Shown: positions 24,208 through 40,300, numbered from the stretch's first letter. The stretch: 64,000 nt of DNA from Uloborus plumipes (GCA_038373865.1 JAXGGA010004465.1:24134-88133), one strand, 5' to 3'. Notes: generated from the sequence alone by a model not told the origin. Translations and numbers: made by a program.

Positions 24208-26797
24208 CTGAAATTAACTCTCATTACGTCACTCTTTAAACCTTACAAATATGTTATTTTTAATTATAAACTACCTGCTGAAGATTTTATTTTAGCAGAA
24301 ATTAAATCTTACTCTTATTGTTAACAATATCTAAGATATCTTAAAATTTTAAAGGCAAGAGTTATCAATTCAGGGAAGATTACAGGTACGTTTAATGCAA
24401 AAGAGAAACATATAGATGCTTTTGTGAGTTCGCATGTAAATAGGTAATTACATTTCATCCTTTGGTGAAACGTGTGCATTTAAAGGTGAATATTTGTCAG
24501 ATAAGGTAAAGTATTGTTTTTATGTTTAAAATAAATAAATTCCTTTTAATGATATGAAGAAAATCATAGCTCCCTCAATACTCAATTATCTTTACGTTTT
24601 TGAAGAAAAATACACAGATAAGCAAAAATATGTAGAAATTTACAAAACAAATCTTACATTTTTATTCCTCGGTGGCATTAATGCAATCATATTTCTTTTT
24701 GATAGCACAAATCCCATTCTTAAAATATACCATGTAATTCTGAAACATTTCATTAGAACTGCTCTTTTCTTCATCATGGACACTTCATAAATGTAAATCA
24801 ATTCATGATTTGAAAACTTTTAAAACTGCCCTCTTGGCAGCAGTTTTATATTTATGTTTATTTCAAATGGCAGAAAGTCAAATTCGTAGTAAAAAAATAG
24901 CTCGTTCCTATTTAATATTGCAATAAAATAAATTTCTGCATAACTATTCCACAGGCTAGATTAGATTACGAAAGCTAAGATACTCCAACAAGAAAAAGCT
25001 TTTTAAAGCATGTAACAATTCAAAAACATTCATTTAAAGCCGGTAAGGTTATTCTTTTAGTTTATTTTTTAATATGAATTGCAAAAAATCTTCAGGGATG
25101 GTAGGCTTATTTACAGTCAAATATCTGATTTGTTTTTTCAGTGAGAGTTCAGTTATGAATTCCCAAGATCGTTTAAATTTGAAATTATGCAGTTCTTTTT
25201 TTTTCAATTCAGAAGAAGTATTTCAGTGAGCCAAAGCATCACAAGAAATTTATTAAGTAACCTACATTGTGCTTTAACTAACTCAGTACAATATGTTTAA
25301 TGTCAAGTAAAAAATATTTGCATCCAATGTACTATGCGTAAATGGCTCATTAGAAGGATAAATTTATTTTTCACATTTTGATACTAATTTGTGTCTAAAT
25401 TTCACAGATTAGCAATTAATAATAGAAACGTTTTCTGTTTTAATGCTTTACCTCTTAAAGTTTTCATATACGCTGTAGTTATACCACTCTTCAGTTTCAA
25501 TCCTTACAGCGTTTAAGAATGATTAAGCGTACATTATAGAAAAGTTATAGATTTTTTCCTTCGAAGCGATACTAAAAAAACTTAAAGGGTAAAACGTTTA
25601 TCAAAGTCTGACAAGGTCTGAAAAAGAAGAAATCGATAAATAGTTTCAGAGCCGGAAGTCTTCAATCACTTTCGTCGTGTTCTTTTAGAAAATCACGGGG
25701 TTAACCATCTATATATCTGCGTCTGCGACATTCCTAAAAGAAAATTTATAGCTTCTTTGTCGCTGGAAGAAAAGATTCTTCATATTTTCTCTCAATTTTA
25801 TTCCTTGGAGTCTAAGATCAAAATATTGCATTTTATCGGATTATCATACCGACATTGAATAACTTTCATTTTATCAATATTTCAAGTAAAATTTGAATTT
25901 CTGATCCGAAGCTGGAAATGTCTCTAGAAATTGATGTTATCCAGACCAAATATTTCTGTTAATATATCCGTTAAAGTTTGCACAAAAAAAACATTTTCAA
26001 GTCATAAAAATGAAAAGCTGCTCACCTCGTTCCTTAAATTTGGTAATGATGACCTTCTTGTAGTATCCAGCGCACATGGTATTTTGCATAATGACAGCAG
26101 AGGTATAGTCATGATTTAACGGTATATGCTGATTAACTTTGATGAAAATCACGTTAAGTAAGTCTAACATTAAAAATTCAAGGACGTATATCCCCTGAAT
26201 AATTCTTTGGCACACAATTGCAATTGCTACGAAGATTTTTCTTTCTTCTTCTTTTTTTTTTTTTTTTTGTCAAAACTTTTCTCAGAGAAACTGTTTAATG
26301 ACTTGGTTTCATTGCTCTGAAAGCATATTACGTTAAATGCTCAATATCATCCTTAGAGCATTAAAAATTTTTTGAATCTTTTATCGCATCTGTCAGATAA
26401 AATTAGCATCCTTTATTAGTATACAGTAAGGAACAAATAATCGTTGAAGAAATCCTTTCAAGCATTGAATTTCTATAAATATAAGCTGCTTGATCTTGAA
26501 AGCAAACTTTTTTTTTCTCTTTTTGCTTAAATTTGCATGTAGTATAACATCTTTTGAAAAATAATTAATTTCTGATGGTTACATGTTAAAAATCATAATA
26601 GCTTAAAATATAAATCTCTAGTACTTTCAGTTGATCCGCATCTTCATGGTAGTAATGTTAGACATCACGTTTCCAGACAAATCCATCCGGCAAATGGGGA
26701 ACTTATGGCAGCTCAAAATCGACCCTAGCTAAAACAGATAAAATTTCTCCTCCAACACGGAAGTTGTAACCAGTGAATTACATAATAGTTCACTTAC
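24208..26797 (-). other. Intron of the minus-strand gene
   Basis: This intron segment is about 2.6 kb, AT-rich, with a T-run near 26250-26267. A minus-strand stretch near 25452-25502 has an AGAG|GTAAAG donor and a short open frame, but its phase (2-2) does not fit between the neighbouring phase-0 exons, so it was not called. Confidence 0.5.
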
Positions 26798-27034
26798 CTG
26801 GACGTCTCTGTACTTGTTGATACCAAATCCTTGCCACTTGGGAGAGGCAGAGGGTGGTTCAGTTACGGCTTGGAAAGCCATTGGATAGGCAGGTTCCAGA
26901 GGGATTTGAAAGAATTTCATCCAGTACTGATGGCTGCCACGGGACCTTCTCTCCAGGGACCCTCTGGTCAGCGAGCCCTCGAAAGTGGGCCAAAGGCTCC
27001 ATTGCCTTTTGGGTTGCTTAGAGACGTTAAATCT
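26798..27034 (-). CDS. First supported exon of the unrecognised minus-strand gene
   Basis: This exon is 237 bp, or 79 codons. The minus-strand donor is CAG|GTAAGT, full consensus, in phase 0. I placed the 5' edge at a T/C-rich acceptor (CTCTTGTTTCATCAG) ending at 27035; the frame meets a TAA at 27056-27058, so coding cannot extend past it. The peptide begins RFNVSKQPKRQWSLWPTFEG, passes an Arg-rich segment, and ends with YWMKFFQIPLEPAYPMAFQ, then PKWQGFGINKYRDVQ. Trp, Tyr and Pro content is high, as in the exon at 3462-3649. GC content is clearly above the surroundings. Alternatively this is the first exon with a 5' UTR and starts at the internal Met of YWMKFF; then the first 38 codons are untranslated. 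The upstream half also has a second open minus-strand frame. Confidence 0.72.
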
Positions 27035-29697
27035 CTGATGAAACAAGAGTTTGGCTTAACAATTGCTAGATGGCCCTGTTGACCATTCGGTTTTCCGGGC
27101 ACGTGCATTGCTATGGATACCATGGAGCCAACAAAGTTCCAACGGGATGTTCTGCTCCGCTGCTCCCGAAACAATTTGTCTTCATCGTGATAATCCTTTG
27201 CCGTTCTATTAGCACTATTTATCTCTGGGTCTCTTCTCTGTTAAGAAATTTTGTGGTTTTTCCATTAAATCATGCAAAGTAGGTTACGTAAACCAATCGT
27301 TCTTTTCCTAGAAGTAATTTTCGTATATTTAGAATGCATTGCAGCCATATTATAATTTTTTCAGCCAGTATAAGAAAGTGCCTGTTCCATCAAGTATCAA
27401 ACAGTAAACTTGTTTTGGAGGGTTTTTTTTTTTTTTGTCTCATGTTATGATAGTTGTTACCTTTTCATGCAACAGACTGTAGATTGAGTGCTGTAGAAAA
27501 AAAAATTGTAAAACTTTGATTTTTTCCAAATTTATTTTTACTAAGTCATTTATTTATTTAATAATGATGAACTTTATTATTGTGGTCCTGATCTTTTTCG
27601 GAAGCACATATTTGGAAACAAATCTTTTGACAATTTTTACTTTCATATCATTGCATTTGTACGCATTTTTTAACTAAACTAAACTAAATGCATGAGGAAA
27701 CAAAACAAAATTTTATTTACAGCATTCTAATTTTAAACAACAGGATTGATTTATGTCTAAAACACTAAGTTCAAATTTCGTACTTCAGTTCTTTTGATGC
27801 AATGCGTCACAGCTCGCTTCAATAACTGAATCATTTCAAAGCGTTTGTTCTCCTTCTTATTTTCACACAACAGCGCTTCTAATTTGTTAGATCTGATAAC
27901 ATATTTTGATACAGAAGTTTTGGAGGAGATTAGTGAAAGAATTTCTCTACTGTATTTTCATAATAAAATTGCTATTTACACTTTCGAATTCCAGTCTTCA
28001 AAGATTTTCGGATAAATGCATTTAAGTTAAAATGTCACAGACAATCCTTCTAAGCCCTACAAAAGATTTCAAACTTTACACTTTTGCGCAAATTAATGCA
28101 AACAAAAGAAAATCCGTGCAATCGGCATCAGTCAATGCCAGGCCAAACTGTTGAATCGTGTACACTGACACCAACATCTTGGAATTCTTATGTAAGCTAA
28201 AACTAGTCTTGCAAAGCTTTAGCTTACTATTTTCAAAAAGAAATGCATTGTCTCTGGCTCTGTTGCGTGCTTTCGGTAGCAATAGCCTTTCCGATGAGTT
28301 GAAATTTAACCAGTCACATTTTTTCACTTAGTGATTTTATGAAATGCACCTAGGCTTATTTTGTATTTTGAGGCAAGCTCACGTTGAAAAAAGCATATTG
28401 TTGTTTTCGTGAAGCTTAATGATAGATAATCATTTTCTGGTTGTTATGTCCAGATTTAAAATTGCTCAGAAAAAGCACTTACGAAAAGTTTACTCGGTAC
28501 AATAATAACAAAGATCCAGGGGATGAAAAACTTTTTAATGATGCAGAATATTTTCAGAAGCGACGCATATGACCTTCAATGACACACACAATAGACAAAG
28601 TGGCATACTTTTCTCCGCCTAACCCCTCTTTTACTGTGAAGCCTAAGGCAAGAGGTATACTAGTGGCTGAGCCATTAGCAACCAAAAAAAAAAAATCCCC
28701 CTTTTGCTGACTTGAAATCGCACGAGATAATAATGCGTATTTCTTTCTGCCAGAAAACTGCGTTTTGTGTTAGAAAAGCAAAAGCTGTCCGAACATTTTT
28801 TAACGTATTTGTTTTTATAATGGTTATTCAGTCTCTTTATAAGCAAATAAAAGTTTTTATTGTTTAGAATTGAGATAATAGAGAAAAATCAAAACCATTG
28901 CATAAACAAGCGCATTTAGAAATGAAATATGGTTGAGTGTACACCTTTTTAACGTACACATTGAGCTCAAACGAATTCCAATCATTTTTTCCTAAGAAAT
29001 CTTTTGTTTTCTTAACTAAAATCACCACATAAAATGCATATCCAATAGCGTTACTGTATTTTGTTTCGAAACGTTCAAACTATAAGATTAAAAAAAAGAA
29101 AGAAACAAATTTAAAGTACATAAAACATACAAAACTTTGTACTCTGCAAGTAGTCTAATAACACATTGAAATAAAAGAGATAGAGAAACCTTTGGTCAAG
29201 AATCAAGTGGAAATCAAAACCAACATAAGAAGTGCCCAAAAAAAGAAAAGAAAACGAAAGGTTTAATATACAAAGAATTTCAGAAACTCCTTCATCATTC
29301 AGCTAAGATAGTTATAATGTCTCATCTGGAATAACTTCAGTAGTAGCTGTCTAGCTAAATCAGCTCAATACTGAAACTTTAAGTAAACTGTTTACTGTTA
29401 CAGAAATTTTTGGATCTCAGATTGTTTACTGGTTCATGTTTTTGAATTGACTATTATTAATGTTAGTTATTTTATACTAAAATTTAAAATAAAGCTCAGC
29501 AAGAAAGAATGTTCTTTGAACAAACTATTGATGAATTTATCAGTGTGTATGACATTTATGATTCATCAGGTTAAAATGCAAACCATTTGCCTCAGGAGAG
29601 GTTTTTTTTTTATTCCTCTAAGATAGGGCATTAAGTCGAAACTGCAGAGGTATTTGTCATAAAAGGGAAAAGGACATGCTTTCCATTTTAGGATTAC
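27035..29697. other. DNA upstream of the first supported exon
   Basis: The first 190 bp (to about 27220) are unusually GC-balanced, like the exon next to it, and may be 5' UTR, promoter-proximal DNA or another exon. A plus-strand mini-frame with a good Kozak context sits at 27113-27190. Beyond 27220 the DNA is ordinary AT-rich sequence without an exon I can support. Confidence 0.5.
27113..27190 (+). other. Short plus-strand open frame with strong start context
   Basis: The frame has 25 codons plus TGA, starting ATGGATACCATGG, where the second ATG has the full animal Kozak form ACCATGG. The peptide MDTMEPTKFQRDVLLRCSRN followed by NLSSS looks more protein-like than the AT-rich noise nearby. 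It could be the first coding exon of a divergent gene, an upstream ORF, or chance within a GC-richer stretch. The palindrome CCATGG gives an ATG on the minus strand as well. I do not claim it as a gene. Confidence 0.2.
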
Positions 29698-30090
29698 ACA
29701 CTACAAAAAATGAACTCTTGTTTGTACAGTATAATACTGGCAGCCAAGTTTAAAATTCAAAACTGTAAAATGGGCAGTAATAAACTGCAAAACCAGCAAT
29801 TTTACAGTTTCTTACTGTAAAGTAAGGAATTTTACAGTTTATTGCCTTAAAATTCAACTGTATCGTACTGTAAAAACAGCAGTATAATACTGGAAGCAGA
29901 GGTTCCAGTTTAAAACTATAAAAATGCACGGTAAAAAAACAGTTAAATGCTGTAAAATGAGCAATTTTACAATTTAGTACAATAAAATTAGAAATCTTAC
30001 AGTTTATTACTGTAAAATTAGTAATTTTCAGTTTATTACTATAAAATTAGCTATATTACATTATAAAAACAGCGTTCCTTTTTTACAGTG
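29698..30090. mobile_element. ACTGTAAAA-rich MITE, copy 1
   Basis: The left end CACTACAAAAAATGAAC and the right end CGTTCCTTTTTTACAGTG form an imperfect inverted repeat around an interior built from two related units of about 160-180 bp. Each unit starts near CAGTATAATACTGGCAG, continues with CAGTTTAAAACTGTAAAATG-like words and alternates TTTTACAGTTTATTACTG with TAAAATTAGCAAT. Three more copies in this window share this plan, so it is a family rather than local noise. There is no coding capacity. Confidence 0.8.
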
Positions 30091-31185
30091 CAGTTAAGCT
30101 TAAGATTAATGATACTTTAGCAAACAAATTCTCAAAGGAAAAAAAAAACGGGAGTACCCAGTGACTCAAATTAATCTCAAACATTCCTTTTTCTTTAATA
30201 TGGTCTGTTTACCGTTTTCTATGACACTAACATGAAATTGTATAGTACTGGGTGCCGTTTCGAAATGAACTTATAAGAAAGCTACATAAATCCTGTTTTT
30301 TCGCATAAAAATAAATCATTTTATTTGTTTACCAGATGAAAAATGTCTCCCATTCTTTTGAAAAAAACCGCATTTACTTCCATCCACATTGAGAACTAAA
30401 TTTCAGAAATTCTATTTTCAAACCAATACAGCTACTTATTTTAGCTTTCAGTTCTCCAAAGAAATATGTCTAACTTATTTGAAAGGAAAACGTTTGAAAG
30501 GTTTTCCTTACACTGCGGTTTTAACATAATTTTATTCAACATTTTTATTCACGTTATTCTCTTTCTAAAGTGCTCTCAGTCTGTAATTAATTCTAAATTT
30601 ATTGAAAAGCTCTATAAACATAACTGAAAACAAAATGGTGTGTTAAAATAGAAATCAAAAGTTTGTAAGCTTTAACTTTAAAAAAAAAAAATCCTTACAA
30701 AAAAAAAATGCTTACCTGTGTGCAGTAAGTTACGAACAAGCAATGAAGTTAGAATTGAATAAATAGCAGTTACAATAAATGGCAAATATTTCAGATTGAC
30801 AAAAAGAAAACCATCTTCAATGCAGGGAAAATATATTACAGGTCAAAAAATATTCGACAAAAGCCAACATTAGAAACATTGAATATTCCCATATAACTAT
30901 GGATGAGTTATTTACGATTCAACAGTTAGAATATGAAGAACAATTGACTACATTATCTTGCTGACTTGCAAAACACAATATTTTTTAAAAAATTTGAAAA
31001 CACAGTGATCCTTTTCTAATGAAAACACAAATACATTTCTTATTAAGAACTAGTAGATATAAATGTATAGATATCAATAGTTGTTCTTTTAGACATCTGC
31101 TATCTAAACTAATGAATTCATCAATCCATAGACAATTCTTATACTATCAACTTTATCGAAAGTAGAATAACTACTATTGACAGTC
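30091..31185. other. AT-rich DNA without recognised features
   Basis: A consensus minus-strand donor (CACAG|GTAAGC) lies at about 30716-30722, but the sequence before it has no long open frame. It could end an untranslated first exon or be chance. Nothing else stands out. Confidence 0.4.
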
Positions 31186-31735
31186 TTTTGTGTAAGTAAA
31201 ATACTGTAGCTACCTCGTTGCCCAAAACAATGCAAGTAAAATAATAGTTCATGTTTTTACAACGAATATTTTCGTTGCGCATCGCTTTTCGTATCGCTTA
31301 AAAATTGAAAAACCATTATGCGAAGCGTAATTACATTTTTAAGTTACTTTATTGAAATTAAACGCCGAATAACCAAATTTTTCTGCATTTCTTGAAGTTA
31401 TTGTTAGTGCTTTTTTTTTAATTTTATTTTTAAGTGTTTTTATTTTATTTTATTTTATGTTATTTTAAATTTTGTGTAAGTAAAATACTGTAACAACCTC
31501 GTTGCCCAAAACAATGCAATTAAAAGAATAGTTCATGTTTTTACAACGAATATTTTCGCAAAACGGTTAGAAATTGAATAACTATTATGCGAAGCGTAAT
31601 TACATTTTTAAGTTACGTTATTGACCAATTTTTTCTGTATTTCTTGAAGTTATTGTTACTGCTTTTTTATTTTATTTTTTTCAGTGTTTTTATTTTATTT
31701 TGTTTTATGTTATTTTAAATTTTAGCGTTATTACT
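31186..31735 (+). repeat. Tandem duplication, two units of about 285 and 265 bp
   Basis: Unit 1 starts near 31186 (TTTTGTGTAAGTAAAATACTG) and unit 2 near 31470 with the same words. Shared blocks are CCTCGTTGCCCAAAACAATG, GTTCATGTTTTTACAACGAA and TATGCGAAGCGTAATTAC. Each unit ends in a TTTTATTTTATTT-rich stretch. Unit 2 lacks about 20-30 bp of unit 1. Open frames here are not coding. Confidence 0.85.
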
Positions 31736-32191
31736 TCTTTTGGTTCAAAAAATCCAATTATAATCTATGGGATAGCTTTTCCTTCAAAGGCTCAACGATC
31801 TAAATCCATTCATTTATTATTTCTGAAACATATTATCAAGCTTTTTAGACAATTGAGAATTTTCCTGGATGAAGCATGTGTATTACTCGGTGAGTGACAC
31901 TAATGTACGAGTAAATTAGAACTCAGTTAATATATTTACATCTGGCATCGGTTGGTTAGAAGAGAGATATAACAATAAAAGAGGGTAGACTATAAATGTC
32001 TACCAAAATTGGAAATAAATGCAGACCTTTGCTCATTTGTGATTACTGAATGTTGTGTTAGTTAAAAAAATTAGTTACCCAAGTTGATTAACTGAAGAGA
32101 AAAAAAAAGCACGACTTATATCTCGCATTGCAGACTGATAAAACCGTCTTTAAAGTTGCTGAAATACCCAAATATCATTATTTAGAGAAAG
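31736..32191. other. AT-rich DNA without recognised features
   Basis: I see no exon or repeat in this stretch apart from short A-runs. Confidence 0.5.
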
Positions 32192-32450
32192 TTAACACGT
32201 TGACTGCCAAGCTACGAGTTATCTCGTAGCATGTGAGCTTAGCTAATGAAGTCCACTTCGAATTAGCTCGTAGTTCTTGGATTCGCTGTTTGCATACCGA
32301 TTCAAGTGCATACGTAATACAGAGGTATAAGTAGAGCAATTTGGCTTCTGGGAAATCACCCATAAGTCCAAACTAGCTCACAAATACAGAACACAAATAA
32401 AGTTTTAGCGAAACTGCGAATTTTTCTTATCGTGGCAGTCAACGTGTTAA
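32192..32450. mobile_element. piggyBac-like MITE flanked by TTAA
   Basis: The element starts TTAACACGTTGACTGCCA and ends TGGCAGTCAACGTGTTAA. This gives a perfect 14-bp terminal inverted repeat (CACGTTGACTGCCA) with TTAA on both sides, the target site of the piggyBac superfamily. The 259-bp interior is non-coding and has an internal hairpin of CTACGAG and CTCGTAG near 32212-32230. The intact ends suggest a fairly recent insertion. Confidence 0.82.
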
Positions 32451-32595
32451 CTATAAAAATTAAATATACCCTTAGAAATTTTTAGATGTGTAATATAATA
32501 ATCCTTCCTCCCCTTCTCTTAACCGCAGAAAATATTTTTAGGAAACATTTTCATAGTTTTTGTTTTGCATACTATTTAACACACACACAAATACA

Positions 32596-36966
<4,371 letters not shown>

Positions 36967-37396
36967 CATAGGCAGCTGGTGCACCAAAAAAGTGGGGGGT
37001 CAGGAGAAATGCGAGGGAGGGGGGGCAAAAGAATTGGGAGGGGGAGTTAGGAGGCAGCACCTCTAAAGTTTTTTTAATTATTATTTTTGTTAAACTTGGC
37101 TAGATTATTGGATTTTAACATTACTGGTAAAAGGACCTCTAAAAAATGAGAAAAATGTCCTGTAAAAGGAAACAGGATGGTTGATTTTCATTCATTTTAA
37201 TGAAATACCATGAGAAGAAAGTCCGATATTTGGAATTTTCAGCTTTTATTTTGGTGAAATTAATTTATCAACTGGGCAAAAAATCTTTTTTCACTCGATC
37301 ATTACTTTTAAACCGTGAAAAATGAGGGGGCATGGCCCCTTTACTTTTAGAAGTGAGGGGGCATTAGTCTTCTTGCCCCTGTACGAGCCGCCTATG
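36967..37396. mobile_element. hAT-like MITE with TTTAGAAA target duplication
   Basis: The left end CATAGGCAGCTGGTGCACC and the reverse complement of the right end, CATAGGCGGCTCGTACAGG, form an imperfect terminal inverted repeat. The 8-mer TTTAGAAA flanks both sides exactly (36959-36966 and 37397-37404). An 8-bp duplication is the hAT signature. The 430-bp body has G-runs and two GGGGCA/TGCCCC motifs. No transposase is present. Confidence 0.8.
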
Positions 37397-38083
37397 TTTA
37401 GAAATACATACAAAACAAGTAGGAGTAGTCGGAGTATCATTTATTTATGACAAAAACTTTTTTTAAGAATGTAATTCAAGATTTGAAAAATAAAAATCTT
37501 TAGAGCATTAGTCTTCGACGAGGAACTCTTACTGAAGTCTGCCAAAATAAGTGAATATTGAATAAGGGACTTTTCTTTTACAAATTTTTGCGGATTGTTT
37601 CAAAAAAGGCCTTAGATACCATTGTGTTTCTATCGATATGTAGTGTCTAATGGACAATTTGTTATATGATATAGGCATATAATGTTTTTCTTTCTTTTTT
37701 TTCAAACAGTCGGTGTATGATACTTCACGTTAGACAACTACAGTCATGCTAATAATCCGTGCATACCAGTTCTATCACACTAGACTGTTATTTACGATTT
37801 TATTGATAGTTGCGATTCCAGGGAGAAATCGGCAAGTTCTCGTTCCATAATTCGGATTCAATATAAGCCAAAAACTTCGATTCTGGTTCCATAATGAATG
37901 AAATACACTCTTCGGAAATGCTTATTCTTTACATCTTGTCCCTCTTTTGGATGGAAACAACATTTTATTGGTCCTTCTGTAGAAATACACGGCTTGTATT
38001 TGAAGGACTTTGGTTCGAAGTTATGTTTTTTTGCTATCTTGTGCTTCTGAACAATTAAATTTTGTTTAATAGTTTTCGGCTTC

Positions 38084-38140
38084 AGCGGTTCTTAAGAACT
38101 GCTGAAACTACAACTGCTCCTGCCTAACCGGCAGGAGCAG
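38084..38140. repeat. Two adjacent hairpins
   Basis: AGCGGTTCTTAAGAACTGCT (38084-38103) is a near-perfect 20-base palindrome. Ten bases later CTGCTCCTGCC (38114-38124) pairs exactly with GGCAGGAGCAG (38130-38140) across a 5-base loop. The second stem is 11 bp and GC-rich, unusual in this AT-rich context. No T-run follows directly. Function unknown. Confidence 0.7.
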
Positions 38141-38867
38141 CTGTATCGGCCTAAAGTAATAACCGATAACTTTTCTCTGGCAAGATGAAATTTCAAATAA
38201 TAATTGATTGGCACTGCGAAACTCGTCTAATTTTTATCAGGTATTTTAGAGTGATATTTTAAAAGATTTCTGCATTTAAAACATTTTTTTACGGAACTTC
38301 CACTCGTTTATGTAGAACAATAGGAATATAATCTTTTGGGCAGATTTTTTTATTTTATTTTCACAGCCATGTCTTCTATTTTCCTGTGCACATTAGTCCT
38401 TTCTTAGTCTCGCTGTCACTTTTCAGTATACGATGGCTCCCCATATATTATTTGATAACATCTTCGTAATTTGGAAAAATATTTCTATTAATAATAATTA
38501 CATGAATCATTAAAAAACGGGAATTTCTATCCTGAGCGAATTCAATCCCTGATTTAAATATTGAAAAAAAAAATGTTGGGCAATAGAGACGTAGACTAAT
38601 TGACGCTACACTGAAATAGTGTAGAGTGAAGACGTGTTTTGCGCAATTTCCAGTGTACTATCATCGCACATTCCAACAAGTTTCACAGCTGAAGTGGTAG
38701 GTATGTACATGTGAGGGAGAATTCACAATTTTCGAAATGAAACTCGAATTTTACTGAATGAAAAAAATGAGCGTAACATCATTATCATTTTTTAATTTGC
38801 TATTTTCCAATGCTGTTTCCAAATTTTTCTGTATCGCCAGACAAAATTTGAGGAATAGGAAAAATTT

Positions 38868-38890
38868 TGGGAGGTCACAGTGACCTCCCA
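38868..38890. promoter_or_regulatory. Palindromic AGGTCA half-sites with 3-base spacer
   Basis: The core AGGTCAcagTGACCT (38872-38886) is a perfect inverted repeat of the nuclear-receptor half-site AGGTCA with a 3-base spacer, inside an 11-bp-arm palindrome. A further TGACCTCCC follows at 38891. Steroid-type receptors bind this spacing in vertebrates, while arthropod EcR/USP prefers a 1-base spacer. With no gene nearby it may be chance or a short repeat. Confidence 0.3.
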
Positions 38891-40300
38891 TGACCTCCCA
38901 ATGGAGAGGTTATGAAAGAGAAACATTTTCTTTCTTCAGAAACAAAAGCACATTCCGTAAAACAGTTTAGGAAATTTTCCAAACAGACAAACTCAGAAAA
39001 CAGCATCAATTGGTCAACAATAATATATTTGAATCCGTGGAGTTAATTAAGGATGTTTCTTGCACTCATTTAAAGGTTTCATATGTGTTCCACATGATCA
39101 AATGGTGTCACTGAGCAAAATAAAAGTAGTTTTGCAGGTATTTTGATACCAAACTATCGCTATTTGAAGTAGGACAACAGAGTTAATGGCACGAATGTTA
39201 TCATGCAGTTGGATATTTTATTTTAAAATTAGTCTTCAGATTCTTGAACACAGAGGTAAGTTCTTCTTAGCTTTATTCTTCTTCTCCTCAGTCCTCCTAA
39301 ACTTTTATAGATTTCTCGAATGAAAAAAACAGATCAAACTCATATCTTGATCGATATCATCTTCATCAGCATTTTTGTGTTTGATTTAATATTGGGGCAA
39401 GACTTTGAAAAAAAAATCCGACTTTTTACACCCACAATTGAAGGGTTAGGGAGATGAAGGGGTATGTGCATTAGGGTGGAGCGAAAAACAAAAATGTTGG
39501 AATTTTATTCTGTAATACCTGGCAAAAGCTGTGCATGCGTAAGTACAAAACACATGTAAAATATTATCAAGTTTGAACAACTCCTTTAGGGTCCTACCAG
39601 GGCTTGAATTTCTCTAAAAATACGAAAAAATGTCAATTTTCAAATATTTTTTAGAAAATATAAATAATCACCATTTTTGTTCCATAACCATTAAAATGCT
39701 TCCGTTCAACACTCTTTTCATGCATCTTCAAAATTATTTACATTCTATTCAGTATTAAGTTCGTACATAAACCGTAAAGTTCCATGAAATTAACCAAAAA
39801 TTGACTTTTTTTACCATTTTTTGCACATAGCAAAAATTCTTCTTTTATAAACCAGATTCTATTTTTTGCAATGAATGGGCAAAATGCAGCTTTTAGTTGT
39901 AAATGCAATTATAGTTCGTTACATTAACAGCCCAAAACGCACTACAAGGAGGTAGCTGCATTTCGGGTGTCATTCTGCATTTTCCATCCACCCAGCCTCG
40001 TTGTTTACATATTTTCTACACATTTATACGGATGCAATTTTTTTCTGATATTAACCAGGTTTCTCCTTTTGAATCAAAGTTTGAAGTTAGACTTATGACT
40101 CAGTTTTGGCATTGATGATTGCGAGCCGTGAAGTTTTTCATTTAATTTCATATCTTTTGTATTTTCCTTCAATAGCAGTCTACCATCTCACTAACTAGTT
40201 TTAAACCCTTAAAACAGTCGGGGTGTAGAAGAATTATACTTAATGAATCTGCCGATAAAGTGCAACTTGTTTTTGAAAAGTTAACTTATTAATGTTGCAA

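Larger units (their letters stand above)
37405..40300. other. AT-rich DNA with hairpins and a hormone-response-like palindrome
   Basis: Two adjacent palindromes lie at 38084-38140 and a 23-bp palindrome at 38868-38890; both are listed separately. Near 39470 the words GGGTGGAGCGAAAAACAAAAATG look like the end of a dispersed repeat. I see no exon. Confidence 0.5.

Noticed and set aside
25452..25502. Minus-strand stretch reading IETEEWYNYSVYENFK before AGAG|GTAAAG
   Set aside because: It is in phase 2-2, incompatible with the neighbouring exons, and the acceptor is weak. Kept only as a note for RNA-seq checking.
30700..30780. Consensus minus-strand donor CACAG|GTAAGC
   Set aside because: No open frame of useful length before it; it might be a 5' UTR exon, but there is no positive evidence.
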